DNA of 64,000 bases from an uncultured Pirellula sp. (GTDB lineage Bacteria > Planctomycetota > Planctomycetia > Pirellulales > Pirellulaceae): positions 1 to 64,000 of the forward strand of contig CAIYZV010000328.1 of the NCBI GenBank assembly GCA_903930765.1, written 5' to 3'. The first letter of the stretch is position 1. Every line of letters starts with the position of its first letter. The notes below the pieces were generated by a model. That model was not told the origin of the DNA. It searched no databases and saw nothing but the letters and a program-made list of their open reading frames with translations. Shown in pieces: positions 37,470 through 48,433 of the stretch. A program made the translations under genes and the position numbers.

Positions 37470-38926
37470 TATTTCCCTGTCTGGGTCTTTTGGCCGGCGA
37501 CCTCACGCTCGTATTTCACTTCCGTCAGTTCAATATCCTTGAAAGGAAGAACATCCGGGGTGATCTTGACCGCCGTGGTAACCTTCAACGGAAATGGAGC
37601 GCCGACATCGTAGGTCAGCTCGACGAAACTCGCGGTCCATCCAGGTTGCTCAGGGGCTGGAGGCGCCACGAAATTCCCATCGGCATCCGGCTTAAGCTCC
37701 GTGCTCGCAAAGGCTGGGCCAATGGTCTGCAATCGGAAGTCCCTCGCGTTGGGATTGTTGGCTCGCCACACTACAACTTGCGATGGCTTGGTCGTTGGAT
37801 GCACATGAATGGCACCCTCCCCACTGAACTTCCACGAGTACACGGGGCTTTTCTTACCTTGACACACCATGTGGTAGAACGCGGCAATGCTCTGGACGGC
37901 GTCGGAGTTTTTTAAACCGTGATCCGCGTTAGGAACATAGCGCAATAACTTTTCTCCTTGCAATTCATCGTAGTAAAACTGCGATGAATCTGGGACAAAG
38001 AACTGATCTCCGCTCGCATTGACAATGTACTTGGGAAGCTTTAACCGATCGCGGTAGTAGTAAGGGTCGACGATCTCATAGAGGGTCTGCATCCTGGGGT
38101 GATCGAAGCGCTGCAAGACGCGATGCTGGTAATAGTTACCAATCGCATCCGCCCAGAAGCCGTAGGTCTCCGCATGGTTCTTCAGCGAGTCCCGACAATT
38201 GGCGACATCGATCACGATCGGCACAATGGCTTCAATTCGCTTGTCGGCAGCTCCCGCCATCCACGTTGTCCAGCCACGTTTCGAACCACCCGCAACCACA
38301 AATTTCTCAACCTTGCGTTGGCCCCCTGCCTCCGATGCCTCGAACTCCGTGATGCAATCCATCGCCCGCACCACACTTTTCACCATCGGCAATCGCGGCA
38401 GCCACGTGGGGTCACCTGTCTCGAGGAATTGGGCCCAAGCGTACCCGATCAAGTCATCCTCCGATCGAGCTTCACCGTCGTTATGAAAGACGAGGGGCTG
38501 ATTGGGGATGTTCTTCAATTCAGCTACGACACTCCCTGTTGCGGCAGCGATCGCAGCTACGATCGGATCGGGAGATTTGGGTTGGGCACTGGTGTGGCTT
38601 CCGCCCCCGATGAACAAGAAAACCCGATCGGTTTGCACTTTGTCAGGAACTGTAACGGCGAGCCAATGCTCCCAAAGTGGCCGATCCACGTCATCCTCGG
38701 TGCGCCATCGCTGCGACGTCAAACGAATCGCGTGCGTTTTGAATCCGGGAGCCTCAATCGTCTCTCGTAATTCCCATCGGTAGGCGTCGTCCGGCTTGGC
38801 GACATAATGATCGAGAGGCGTCAGTTTGCTCCCGACAGGAGGCTCCGCATGAACCATTGGACTCGCCAATGCAGTACTGACAAAGGCGAACAAGCCAACA
38901 ACGAATCGGTATCGGTTCTTTTTCAT
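37469..38926 (-). CDS. PhoPQ-activated pathogenicity-related (PqaA-like) secreted protein
   Basis: Signal peptide MKKNRYRFVVGLFAFVSTALASPMVHA; LDHYVAKPDDAYRWE, FLFIGGGSH, KFVVAGGSKRGWTTWMAGAADKRI. Confidence 0.88.
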   Translation of the reverse strand: MKKNRYRFVVGLFAFVSTALASPMVHAEPPVGSKLTPLDHYVAKPDDAYRWELRETIEAPGFKTHAIRLTSQRWRTEDDVDRPLWEHWLAVTVPDKVQTDRVFLFIGGGSHTSAQPKSPDPIVAAIAAATGSVVAELKNIPNQPLVFHNDGEARSEDDLIGYAWAQFLETGDPTWLPRLPMVKSVVRAMDCITEFEASEAGGQRKVEKFVVAGGSKRGWTTWMAGAADKRIEAIVPIVIDVANCRDSLKNHAETYGFWADAIGNYYQHRVLQRFDHPRMQTLYEIVDPYYYRDRLKLPKYIVNASGDQFFVPDSSQFYYDELQGEKLLRYVPNADHGLKNSDAVQSIAAFYHMVCQGKKSPVYSWKFSGEGAIHVHPTTKPSQVVVWRANNPNARDFRLQTIGPAFASTELKPDADGNFVAPPAPEQPGWTASFVELTYDVGAPFPLKVTTAVKITPDVLPFKDIELTEVKYEREVAGQKTQTGK

Positions 38927-38967
38927 GGTCAATGTTTTATGGAAGACAAAGTTGAATAGTGGCGTTA

Positions 38968-39441
38968 TCATTCAGCGCTCAACTCAATAGGTGGCAGATC
39001 CTTGCTCGATGCGGTGACCTCTTGGACCAATCCAGATTTCCCAAGCATCGAATACTTTCCTTTGAGAAGGTCAGGGCCACCATCAAAGAGGCCTTGCATG
39101 CGCTGCGACTCGGTTGGCTTCACCGAGGGATCTGGCCATGTCACGGTGACATCGTAGCTCCCAACAGGAATGCCTGGACGCAGGTCACTCATGAATTTGA
39201 ACTTGCCATCGGCCCCTGTAGCCGCCGATGCAACAATGCCATTCTTCACGTTCTTCGGATGAAACAGCAGCGTCGCACCATCGGCTGGCTTTCCATCAAC
39301 CATCAACGTTCCTGTCACATCGATCAATTTCGGCCCACTATCGCAACCTACCATGGACAGCAGTCCAACAAGCATGGAAGCAGCGACTACGAACGAACGA
39401 TTCCTCGAAGCACTCGAACAGATACTCATTTTTGTAGACAT
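38968..39441 (-). CDS. Carboxypeptidase-regulatory/transthyretin-like small lipoprotein
   Basis: Lipobox LLSMVGCDSG; VTGTLMVDGKPADGATLLFHPKN...DLRPGIPVGSYDVTV. Confidence 0.82.
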   Translation of the reverse strand: MSTKMSICSSASRNRSFVVAASMLVGLLSMVGCDSGPKLIDVTGTLMVDGKPADGATLLFHPKNVKNGIVASAATGADGKFKFMSDLRPGIPVGSYDVTVTWPDPSVKPTESQRMQGLFDGGPDLLKGKYSMLGKSGLVQEVTASSKDLPPIELSAE

Positions 39442-39521
39442 CCTTACTCAAGCAAAACCGCGGATGGGCTGGAAAGAAGTGACGGCAGATTCACCTTAAG
39501 AAACTAAGTTTCAGAATACCA

Positions 39522-39554
39522 AAAAAGAACGAGCAAGCCACAGGGCTTGCTCGT
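39522..39554 (-). terminator. Intrinsic terminator of the DUF1559 gene
   Basis: Minus strand ACGAGCAAGCC-CTGT-GGCTTGCTCGT followed by TCTTTTTT: perfect 11-bp stem, 4-nt loop. Confidence 0.93.
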
Positions 39555-39625
39555 CACTCAGAATTTCATCGCTCCGAACCAGAGCCTAGCAACCGAAGCT
39601 AGCACCCTGTCGAACCGTTTTCCAT

Positions 39626-40684
39626 CTACTCAGGCTGTTCAACCGTCTCGCCACCATCTCGGGTGACCAAGGCAGCGAAGACGCGTGGGTCAGTCGCTGC
39701 AGCGAGGAAGACAACGGATGCGTCTCCTCGAACCGTTTGAACACCGCTACCATGAAAGGAATACGGGTTGTCTTGATTGAAGATATTGAACACGGAACAA
39801 CCTGCAAGGTTGGGATTGTTCCTGTCAGCACCGCTCAAGCCGCGTGGGAAACGCGCCGTGTTCCAGTCACCATAGAACGAGTTCAACGTGAACGCAGGTA
39901 CTGGGGTTGTTGTCCATGTTCCTGGGTACGCTTGGCCTCGGAAATAGAGCTTCTGTTTACCAGCGATTTCGATGAAGCAGATCGTGTTGGAGAGACCATC
40001 CGTCACCGCGGCGAACTTGCGCCGAGGATTGGTGATGATTTCCTGATCGGTTGCACCGAGCATCGAATTGTGAACGGTTGTGTTCGGTTGCCCAACACAC
40101 GTTTGCAACGTACCGTGAAGGCCTCGCAACGTCACATAGTCCGTTCGTGGCAAGTTGTACACGGTTCCCGATGGCAGAATACCGCCTGCGGAAAGGTACG
40201 GACCGTAATCCGATGGGGATTCAGGTGTGGATGGGCATTGAAACAGCGGCAACGGAGTCATCGCCGAAACAGGAACTTGTCCACCCGGGAAGGGTGGTGG
40301 CATGTTGCGCGGATCGATCAATGGTTTCTTCAGATCGAAATAGTTAAAGATCGTGTTCCCTTCGATGAAAGGAAGCAACTGACCAAGAACGCCGAATGGC
40401 TTGCGAGCATCGCCAGTCACAGCAAAAAATGGATTACCTTGGCTTGCATAGGTGTCATTCATGGGAAACTCTTTGCCCCACGTCGGAACCCACTTGTACG
40501 CGGATTCGTGATTGTGCAGAGCTAAGCCCAACTGACGAATGTTATTGCTGCAGCTCATCCGTCGAGCTGCTTCCCGAGCAGCTTGCACCGCCGGCAACAA
40601 CAATCCCACCAAAATTCCAATAATTGCAATGACCACTAGCAACTCGACAAGCGTGAATGCTGTTCGCCGAGACGCTTTCTTCAT
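39626..40684 (-). CDS. DUF1559 domain-containing pseudopilin-like protein
   Basis: [60 protein letters not shown]. Confidence 0.94.
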   Translation of the reverse strand: MKKASRRTAFTLVELLVVIAIIGILVGLLLPAVQAAREAARRMSCSNNIRQLGLALHNHESAYKWVPTWGKEFPMNDTYASQGNPFFAVTGDARKPFGVLGQLLPFIEGNTIFNYFDLKKPLIDPRNMPPPFPGGQVPVSAMTPLPLFQCPSTPESPSDYGPYLSAGGILPSGTVYNLPRTDYVTLRGLHGTLQTCVGQPNTTVHNSMLGATDQEIITNPRRKFAAVTDGLSNTICFIEIAGKQKLYFRGQAYPGTWTTTPVPAFTLNSFYGDWNTARFPRGLSGADRNNPNLAGCSVFNIFNQDNPYSFHGSGVQTVRGDASVVFLAAATDPRVFAALVTRDGGETVEQPE

Positions 40685-40914
40685 GGGCACCTCCGTAAGT
40701 GCAAAAAAACAACGCAAAGATGAGACAAGGACGGGAATCTTCCCGCAACTCTCCTTCAATTTACGAAAACCTGAAACCAGAGTCCAGCATATTGGGGAAA
40801 AAAACCCCTTTCGAACCGAACTAGGTGTAAATACTCTGCCGTGGGGGGTGTCGCATTGATGCCGAAAAGAGATGACCAGACCGCCTTGCACACGCCAAAA
40901 ACACGAGAAATTGG

Positions 40915-41883
40915 CTACTGGCCGAGCACGTACGCAAAAATAAGAGGCGCCACGATGGTGGCATCGCTCGCAATCATGAACTTGGGGCTTTCCGGATCGA
41001 GCTTGTTCCAAGTGATTTTCTCGTTCGGCACCGCACCGCTGTACCCACCGTAGCTGGTGTCCGCATCGCTTATCTGTGCAAAGTACGCCCAACGGCGTAT
41101 GTTCTCCTCGCCCAGGTCTTGAATCCACATGGGTACTGCACAGATCGCAAAGTCTCCGGCAATACCTCCGCCGATCTGGAAAAAACCCACGGGACGTTTG
41201 GCAGCAACCGACCGGTACCATTCCGCCAGATGCTGCATTTGCTGCGTGCCACTTTTCAGCGCCGAATGGGACTTGACGGTGCCGTCCATCACCCGAGCCG
41301 CGAACATGTTGCCCAGCGTACTATCCTCGATCCCGGGTGAGTAAATCGGTATCCCAGCCTCCTTGGCAGCGATCATCCACGAGTTCTCACGAGGAACTTG
41401 ATAATGCTGCTTGAGATCTTCCTCCTCCAAGATCCTGAACATGTACTCGTACGGAAAATACTGCTTGCCACTATCTGCTGCATCTTTCCAGTATTTCACC
41501 AAGCGATCCTGCATGTGCATCATCACCGTTTCGGGAATACAGGTATCGGTGACGCGATTGAAACCCGCATCGCGCAGCTCTATCTCATCCTCCGTGCTCA
41601 AGGCCCTCCAGTTTGCGATCGTCTTGTACTCGTTGTGAGCGAACAAGTTGAACAGATCCTCTTCGAGATTTGCGGCCGTGCAGGAGATCGCATGCACCTT
41701 TCCTTTGCGGATCATTTCAGCCAACGAGATTCCGATTTCGGCGGTGCTCATTGCTCCTGCCAAGGACACCAGCATCATGCCGTTATCATTCTCGATGAAC
41801 GTTTTGTAGGCTTTCGCCGCAGACACGGTCTCACGCGCATTGTAATGACGAAAATGCTTGTCCATGAACGCGGTGATGCTCAT
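40915..41883 (-). CDS. Deoxyhypusine synthase-like protein (bacterial DHS / homospermidine synthase-like)
   Basis: [70 protein letters not shown] (putative catalytic Lys region). Confidence 0.9.
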   Translation of the reverse strand: MSITAFMDKHFRHYNARETVSAAKAYKTFIENDNGMMLVSLAGAMSTAEIGISLAEMIRKGKVHAISCTAANLEEDLFNLFAHNEYKTIANWRALSTEDEIELRDAGFNRVTDTCIPETVMMHMQDRLVKYWKDAADSGKQYFPYEYMFRILEEEDLKQHYQVPRENSWMIAAKEAGIPIYSPGIEDSTLGNMFAARVMDGTVKSHSALKSGTQQMQHLAEWYRSVAAKRPVGFFQIGGGIAGDFAICAVPMWIQDLGEENIRRWAYFAQISDADTSYGGYSGAVPNEKITWNKLDPESPKFMIASDATIVAPLIFAYVLGQ

Positions 41884-41979
41884 CGCTTGGCCCAATCTCT
41901 AACTCAAAAACCGAATGGAAATGCACGGGTTGCCAACAACACCGAGGTCGCAAAACAAACGAATCCTCGGGAAAACCAT

Positions 41980-43092
41980 TTACTGCCGAGACATCGGCAT
42001 CACGACGTACGAGTACTCGTCATCGGTATGAAACAAAGCAGGTTCCGTATTGCTTCGCACTTCCAAGTAAAACACCTTGTCCATGTCCAACACCTTGAAA
42101 AACTCGCTCACAAAGCGATAGTCCATGGTGATATTGATAGTCTCACCGGTGTAGGCGATTGGGATTTCAATCCGGGATTGACCGACGTCAGCGGTCTTTG
42201 CCGCCACGACCAACGTTCCGTTCCCGAACGCGAACTCGACCCCGCGACTCTCAGGATCCGCAACAATGGATGCTTGTCGGATCGCCGAGAAGAAAGGACC
42301 GACGATCCCTTCGATACGTGTTCGCCCCTCGGTACTGGGCATCACCATCCTCCAATTCGGATAGCGTCCTTCAATCAATCGCGAGTATATCGTGCAGCGA
42401 TTCGTTCGCAGTAGGATGTCATTACTGCGGGCAGCGATCTGAACCAATTCATCCTTATCAGTGATCGACCGTTCGATCAGTTGCAACGTTTTTGTCGGAA
42501 CGATCGTCGACATGCCCGAGTTCTTGTAACCATTGATGGCTGTCCCTTTGCCTTTCATGCAAGCCAACCGGCGCCCGTCGGTTGCGACCGCCACAATCGT
42601 ATCCCCTTCGATCTCAAACAGGACGCCACCCAATTGGTAGCGAGTGCTTTCATTGTCGGTTGCGAAGACCGTTCTGCGTACCAGCTCTCGAAACAAACCT
42701 GAAGGAAGTTCGAAGTAACTATCTTCGTTGAACTTCGCAACGCTCGGAAACTCATCCGCGTTCGTGAGAGGCAAATGAAACTCGGAATTCTGGCCTGAGA
42801 TATCGAGAGAATTTCCGGTCGTCTCAATCGTCAATTGCTCATCGCTCGTCTCGCGAAGGATGTTCCCAACCCGCCCGACACTCAACAAGGCTTTCCCAGG
42901 CGTTTGGATTTCCACGTCCTCCACCTCGAGCCGAACTCCAGCTTCTTGGTCGGTTGCCATCAAAATAACGCGGTCTTCCTCCGCCTCCACCTTGACGTTC
43001 ATCAGAACATCTTTCGGGCTTCGCGTGGGGACGAGTGCAGATGCGATTTGGAACGCTCCGAGAAACTTATCTCGCTTGCAAACGATTTTCAT
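41980..43092 (-). CDS. dnaN: DNA polymerase III subunit beta (sliding clamp)
   Basis: MKIVCKRDKFLGAFQIASALVPTRSPKDVLMNV..., ATDGRRLACMKG, C-terminal YVVMPMSRQ. Confidence 0.95.
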   Translation of the reverse strand: MKIVCKRDKFLGAFQIASALVPTRSPKDVLMNVKVEAEEDRVILMATDQEAGVRLEVEDVEIQTPGKALLSVGRVGNILRETSDEQLTIETTGNSLDISGQNSEFHLPLTNADEFPSVAKFNEDSYFELPSGLFRELVRRTVFATDNESTRYQLGGVLFEIEGDTIVAVATDGRRLACMKGKGTAINGYKNSGMSTIVPTKTLQLIERSITDKDELVQIAARSNDILLRTNRCTIYSRLIEGRYPNWRMVMPSTEGRTRIEGIVGPFFSAIRQASIVADPESRGVEFAFGNGTLVVAAKTADVGQSRIEIPIAYTGETINITMDYRFVSEFFKVLDMDKVFYLEVRSNTEPALFHTDDEYSYVVMPMSRQ

Positions 43093-43256
43093 AAACCAAA
43101 GCCCTCGGATGTTGAAACCGCAAAGAATGCCGACCCGTCGATGGCGAGAGCGCCTCAACTCGTTCTTCGCCTAGCCCCTTGTTTTACCGTCGAATCCCCG
43201 TTTCTAGAAGTGGGGCGGCCCGCGTTGGGCCGACCGCCTAACGGGCCACCAACGGC

Positions 43257-44894
43257 CTAATGGGCGCGTCCATAAGTGTAGGTGAACTCGCCCAACCAAT
43301 CTGCCTGAGCCACATCCAACCGCCCGGGAGGACACCGCCATGTCCAGTTTCCGGTCGAAGTTCCCGGGGTGTTCATTCTCGCGTCGGCGGGCAAGCCCAA
43401 CAAATCCTGGATTGGGGAAATAGCGATCGCCGCCACCGAACTCCAAATCGCACGCATCATTCCTCGATGAATCTCGCTCGGCGCACATCCCAAATATTGC
43501 AAGGCGAATCTTTTTTCCGCATCGATCTCCGCTTGAGTTCTGGTGCTTCCTTCCCCCGCGACGCTTTGGTACCAACCTACCACGGTGTCATTATCGTGCG
43601 TACCGGTGTAAGCGATGCAGTGGACGGGATAGTTGTGCGGCAAGTCGAGCGATGTTGCAACGCCTCCTCCAAAACCAAATTGAACAATGCGCATTCCTGG
43701 AAAATGGAACGCATCGCGAAGCGCGTGCACCTCGGGGGTAATGAACCCCAGATCCTCCGCAATCACCGGTAGTTCTCCCTGTTGAGCATGGCCCAGCCCA
43801 TGCCGAATCGCATGAAAAAACTCGTGCCTTGGACCAGGCTTCCACTCGCCGATCCTCGCATCCGGGTGGTTCGCTGGTATCTCCCAGTACGATTCAAATC
43901 CTCGGAAATGGTCGATACGAATCAAATCGCACAACTGAAGGATCCGCTTGAATCTTCGAATCCACCAATCGTATTGGCTTTGTCGATGTGCATCCCAAAG
44001 GTAAAGAGGATTCCCCCAACGCTGCCCTGTCACCGAAAAATAGTCCGGTGGAACCCCTGCAACCACAGTCGGCCGCCCATTCGAATCGAGCTCGAACAAA
44101 TGTTGTCCGGACCACACATCCGAGCTATCCATCGAAACAAAGATCGGGATATCACCGATAATTCCCACTCCCAACTCGGCAGCGTAGCGACGCAACTCAG
44201 CCCATTGGCGTTCGAAGAGGAACTGGATAAAGGCCTCGAAATCACAAGCAATCCGCAACTTGTCGTACCAATGGGCAAGCGCGCTGGGCTCGCGCCGCGC
44301 CAACGACGGTTCCCACTCATACCAAGCTTTGTCCGAGTGATAGGACTTGCTCGCAGTGAACAAACAGTGCTCGTCCAACCAATGCGACTGGTCATGCCGA
44401 AATTGCTCGAAGGCGCTATTCAGTTCGCTACCATGGAGTTCGTGTCGGGATTGCTGAAATCGGCGAAACGCCATGCGCAGCAACTCCATTCGCTGGCTCG
44501 AGCTCTTTTCAAAGTGAACCTTGTGAGCGTCATTTTCGTGAAAATGAGAAACAGCAGCGTCCCAATCTTCTTGCTTGAGCAAACCATCGCGCACCAAGAG
44601 TGCAGGGCTGATGAGCAAGGCGTTTCCGGCAAAGGAAGATGGTGACTGGTACGGCGAGAAGCCATAGCCCACAGGCCCCGTTGGTAGGATTTGCCACCAA
44701 CGCTGCTTGCTCTGGTGCAGAAAACGTACAAATTCATAGGCGGAAGGGCCTATATCCCCGGCTCCTAAATCGCCGATGCTCCATGGTCCATCGGTCCCCG
44801 GCATGTGGTCTGCATGGGAATGACCTCGCAATCGCGCTGGCAACGAGGTGACATGAAGCAACTGACCACTAGCGCGACGAAAAAGGGAATCCAT
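43257..44894 (-). CDS. malQ: 4-alpha-glucanotransferase
   Basis: LHVTSLPARLRG, WWQILPTGPVGYGFSPYQSPSSFAGN, IRIDHFRGFESYWEIP, VIAEDLGFITPEV, YTGTHDNDTVVGWY. Confidence 0.95.
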   Translation of the reverse strand: MDSLFRRASGQLLHVTSLPARLRGHSHADHMPGTDGPWSIGDLGAGDIGPSAYEFVRFLHQSKQRWWQILPTGPVGYGFSPYQSPSSFAGNALLISPALLVRDGLLKQEDWDAAVSHFHENDAHKVHFEKSSSQRMELLRMAFRRFQQSRHELHGSELNSAFEQFRHDQSHWLDEHCLFTASKSYHSDKAWYEWEPSLARREPSALAHWYDKLRIACDFEAFIQFLFERQWAELRRYAAELGVGIIGDIPIFVSMDSSDVWSGQHLFELDSNGRPTVVAGVPPDYFSVTGQRWGNPLYLWDAHRQSQYDWWIRRFKRILQLCDLIRIDHFRGFESYWEIPANHPDARIGEWKPGPRHEFFHAIRHGLGHAQQGELPVIAEDLGFITPEVHALRDAFHFPGMRIVQFGFGGGVATSLDLPHNYPVHCIAYTGTHDNDTVVGWYQSVAGEGSTRTQAEIDAEKRFALQYLGCAPSEIHRGMMRAIWSSVAAIAISPIQDLLGLPADARMNTPGTSTGNWTWRCPPGRLDVAQADWLGEFTYTYGRAH

Positions 44895-45042
44895 AAAATG
44901 TCTGCTGGTTCGTTAATGTCCGGCGGTCGAACCATTCGGTACGCATCGATGCGCGCCTAGTAAATAGTTCGACGATAAAACGTTGTTGGCTGAATCGGTT
45001 GCGGCTGAATCGATCAGGGGGACGCAGCGTGGAACTGAGTTA

Positions 45043-46440
45043 TTAAAAATCGCAGTTCCCTGGAGTGCGGGGGAACGGTATCACATCGCGGATATTCGCC
45101 ATGCCTGTCGTGTACTGGACCATTCGCTCCAGCCCCAGTCCGAACCCGGCATGCGGCACCGAGCCGAAGCGTCGAAGATCTAAATACCACCAATAATCCT
45201 CGGGTTTGAGCCCGACCGCTTCCATTCGACTGATCAAAATGTCGAGCCGCTCCTCACGCTGGCTACCGCCGATGATCTCACCGACCCCAGGCACCAATAC
45301 GTCCATCGCGGCCACGGTCTTCCCGTCATCATTAAGCCGCATGTAAAAAGACTTGATGTCCTTCGGGTAGTTGTAAAGGATCACGGGGCCTTGGACATGC
45401 TTTTCGGTCAAGTAACGCTCGTGCTCCGATTGCAAGTCGACACCCCAAGCAACTGGATAGTCGAATTTTTCGCCACTCTTTTGCAAGATCTCGACCGCCT
45501 CGGTGTACGACATGTGCACAAATGGCTTATCGAGCACCAATTGCAAGGATGCCAACAAACCGGGCTGGATTCTCTTCTCAAAGAAATCCATATCCTCAGC
45601 ACAGTGCTTCAGCGTCTCGGAGATCATGAACTTGAGATAGCGCTCGGCGAGTTGCATGTTGTCGATAAGTTCAAAAAACGCAGCCTCTGGCTCGATCATC
45701 CAAAACTCAGACAAGTGCCTCGAAGTATTCGAGTTTTCCGCGCGGAACGTCGGCCCAAAAGTATAGATTTTTCCGAGCGCGCACGCATACGCTTCGCCTT
45801 CCAGTTGGCCGCTGACGGTCAAGTACGATGACTTGCCAAAAAAATCCTTGCTGACATCCGGCTTGCCTTCCACCATCGGGATTTTGTCCAAGGGCAACGT
45901 TGTCACGCGGAACATCTGCCCAGCACCTTCGCAATCGCTGGCAGTGATCAGCGGGGTGTGGACAATCACAAACCCCTCTCCTTGGAAGAACTGATGGGTT
46001 GCGTAACTGAGCCGATCCCGGACCCGGGTAACGGCTCCGAATGTATTGGTACGCGGACGCAGATGCGCCCATTCACGTAACTTCTCAAACGTATGCTGCT
46101 TCTTTTGCAGTGGGTAGTCGGTCGCACTGGCGAGTCCCATAACCCGAAGCGATTTCGCAGCCATCTCGGTCACCTGACCTTGGCCTGTACTCCCCTTGAT
46201 CTCTCCCTCGACAACCACGCTGCTACCCACGGTCAACGTCAGCACATCCGCCTCGTAATTCGCGAGTTGGCCATCGGCGATGACCTGTAGGTTCCCGAAA
46301 GAACTGCCATCGTTGACCTCAATAAAGCTGAATCCACCTTTACTGTCCCGCCGAGTGCGCACCCAACCACGCACTTGGACCGTCCGTCCGATCGAGTCTG
46401 TTTTCCGAGCTTCTGTTACTGAAATCCACTGAGTTGTCAT
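45043..46440 (-). CDS. asnS: Asparagine--tRNA ligase
   Basis: [79 protein letters not shown]. Confidence 0.95.
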   Translation of the reverse strand: MTTQWISVTEARKTDSIGRTVQVRGWVRTRRDSKGGFSFIEVNDGSSFGNLQVIADGQLANYEADVLTLTVGSSVVVEGEIKGSTGQGQVTEMAAKSLRVMGLASATDYPLQKKQHTFEKLREWAHLRPRTNTFGAVTRVRDRLSYATHQFFQGEGFVIVHTPLITASDCEGAGQMFRVTTLPLDKIPMVEGKPDVSKDFFGKSSYLTVSGQLEGEAYACALGKIYTFGPTFRAENSNTSRHLSEFWMIEPEAAFFELIDNMQLAERYLKFMISETLKHCAEDMDFFEKRIQPGLLASLQLVLDKPFVHMSYTEAVEILQKSGEKFDYPVAWGVDLQSEHERYLTEKHVQGPVILYNYPKDIKSFYMRLNDDGKTVAAMDVLVPGVGEIIGGSQREERLDILISRMEAVGLKPEDYWWYLDLRRFGSVPHAGFGLGLERMVQYTTGMANIRDVIPFPRTPGNCDF

Positions 46441-46639
46441 AAAATCCGCCGCCAGGAATTGTTGCAAAGTCAAAGAAGTAGTCATCGCTGAACCAGATGA
46501 CCGCTATTTTCAGCATTCGCGGCAAAATTCCAAGCCGTATCGGAAGATTAAACGAGTGGCACGGGTCGCACCGCGACGGAGTTTGCGACGACGTTACCAG
46601 CTAGGTTGACTTTGCAAGGCAAAAAAGAACGTACCACGC

Positions 46640-46659
46640 CCTGGGGAGGCCTCCCCAGG
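46640..46659. terminator. 20-bp perfect palindrome, possible minus-strand terminator hairpin for the membrane protein gene
   Basis: cctggggaggcctccccagg; on the minus strand a T run (46621-46626) follows after a gap of ~13 nt, so the U-tract spacing is atypical. Confidence 0.4.
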
Positions 46660-46678
46660 CATCCAGCCTACGGATCGA

Positions 46679-48433
46679 TCACTGATACGTTGCGGGATAC
46701 ATCCACATCAGCAAACGATAAGGCCATGGATGAGACCATGGGTTCGGCCAAGGCAACGTTGCTGAAAGTACGCTTATCCCTAAAGCGACATAAACCAGAC
46801 TCCGCAGAGCCCTCGATTTTGCGCTCCCCTCAATGGCCGGGACCGCAAGCCATAGCCACGCGGGAATCAACCAAAACAACCATCGGAAACCGCTGCAGAC
46901 GCCTGCATAATTCCGATCCACCACATCTCGGGATGTGTAAAACGCGACACAAACCAACGTTACCGCCATAAGTGCCGCTGCAATTCCTTGCTCGCTAAGC
47001 ACCCACCCCCGAAACGACTTAGCCGCCGACGGCGCATCCGCAACATGCTTGGCCAACGCCCTGCTGCCGCTCCGAACCCACATGACTCCCCCGATCATGC
47101 TCCACAGCCATAGTGGGGTCAACGAAAAGACACCGTGATGACCGATGGTGAAATGCATCAAGTACGACCATCGGTTGGGCTCGCCACGATCCACTCCCTT
47201 TTTGTTTTCCGGAAGCCAGTACGACTTTGGGTAATCGTACCAGTCGTCCCACGCATAGATGTTCCAACCGTCCGGTGTTTGAGTCGCAGCAACCCGAACC
47301 CCAGTCGCTTCATCGAGAATCTGCTTGACACCATCAATCCGCGCCGAGGTCACAATCGATTTTTCACCGAGTTTTAGATTGGGATGCACCGTCGTATCAA
47401 TCGCTGCAATCACATCGGCAACCGCTGGCACCTCCACAGCTGGCATCTCCGATGAGCCGTTTGCCCCTGATTGAGGACTGGTCCGAACATTCGCGATCAA
47501 CGGGCCGAGTCCCCGGTGTGAGTAAGGAGGCCTCCAATCGCCGTGCGCCCAAACGTTGGTTCCCAGAAATGCCAATGCCACCGCGGCGGAACCGATCCCA
47601 AAACCGATTAGCATTCGCTTCCAATCGGCGAATAGCAAAATTCCACCTAACGCGGCTGCCCATGCCAAGGCAGGCAGTTCACATGCAACCGTCAACGCGG
47701 CGCTGATCCCAACGCTCAACCAAACCGACCACGAGGTTGTCCGTCCCCGTTGCGAGTTCTGGATTATTTCCCATGCCAGCGCCAGGCTGATCGTGAACAA
47801 AATCGCCCCATGAAGATGGTTGTTGAGGGTCGCCACAAACGACGTCAGAAACGTCCCCCACAGGGCCATATTCAACACGATCCAGCGCACCCATGCATCC
47901 ACAACATTCCGCTCGATCCATCGCTGCAGCCATAACCACCACAAGACTAATGGAACTAGGTTTGCGACGATCATCGTCAATCTGCCGATGAGGAACGGAT
48001 CGTCGGTGAGTGTCTTTCCGCAAACGATCGTGATCGGTTTGCAGATGGCCGCATACATCAGTGTCAACAACGGCGGTTTGCTGGAATAACTATGCTCAAC
48101 ACCATCTTCTCCTCGATGACGAACCATATCGATGGTATTCCAAATTTTTGACTTCCCTTTGCTATCGAGGATTTCTAGATACTTATCGATCTCCCATCGG
48201 CCCTCTTGCGTGAGCGCAGCGATCGCACACCACCGTGAACGATCATTCGCGCTCAAAAACGGCAATTCGCCATGCGGTGCTGTAACGCTGACAATGCGAG
48301 ACAACTGCATGATCGTCGCTAAGGCGATCATAAACCAACCGAGAAAACGTGAGTCGATCGCAACCGATCCACTCGAACCTTCACCCGCAGGAGCTTGAAC
48401 CCCAGCTCGATACGATTCAGTTTGATGTCTCAT
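46679..48433 (-). CDS. Polytopic membrane protein (GT39/PMT-like, hypothetical)
   Basis: Many TM helices, next to a GT2 gene; start overlaps the end of the GT2 CDS. Confidence 0.75.
   Translation of the reverse strand: MRHQTESYRAGVQAPAGEGSSGSVAIDSRFLGWFMIALATIMQLSRIVSVTAPHGELPFLSANDRSRWCAIAALTQEGRWEIDKYLEILDSKGKSKIWNTIDMVRHRGEDGVEHSYSSKPPLLTLMYAAICKPITIVCGKTLTDDPFLIGRLTMIVANLVPLVLWWLWLQRWIERNVVDAWVRWIVLNMALWGTFLTSFVATLNNHLHGAILFTISLALAWEIIQNSQRGRTTSWSVWLSVGISAALTVACELPALAWAAALGGILLFADWKRMLIGFGIGSAAVALAFLGTNVWAHGDWRPPYSHRGLGPLIANVRTSPQSGANGSSEMPAVEVPAVADVIAAIDTTVHPNLKLGEKSIVTSARIDGVKQILDEATGVRVAATQTPDGWNIYAWDDWYDYPKSYWLPENKKGVDRGEPNRWSYLMHFTIGHHGVFSLTPLWLWSMIGGVMWVRSGSRALAKHVADAPSAAKSFRGWVLSEQGIAAALMAVTLVCVAFYTSRDVVDRNYAGVCSGFRWLFWLIPAWLWLAVPAIEGSAKSRALRSLVYVALGISVLSATLPWPNPWSHPWPYRLLMWMYPATYQ

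Noticed and set aside
41398-42414. 338-aa ORF spanning dnaN and the DHS-like gene antisense
   Set aside because: His/Arg-rich shadow frame crossing two well-supported genes.
43217-43256. GC-rich inverted repeats (cggcccgcgttgggccg) after malQ
   Set aside because: Stem present but no T run on either strand; not enough to call an intrinsic terminator.
43782-44645. 287-aa ORF antisense to malQ
   Set aside because: malQ is intact with catalytic motifs; no motif in this frame.
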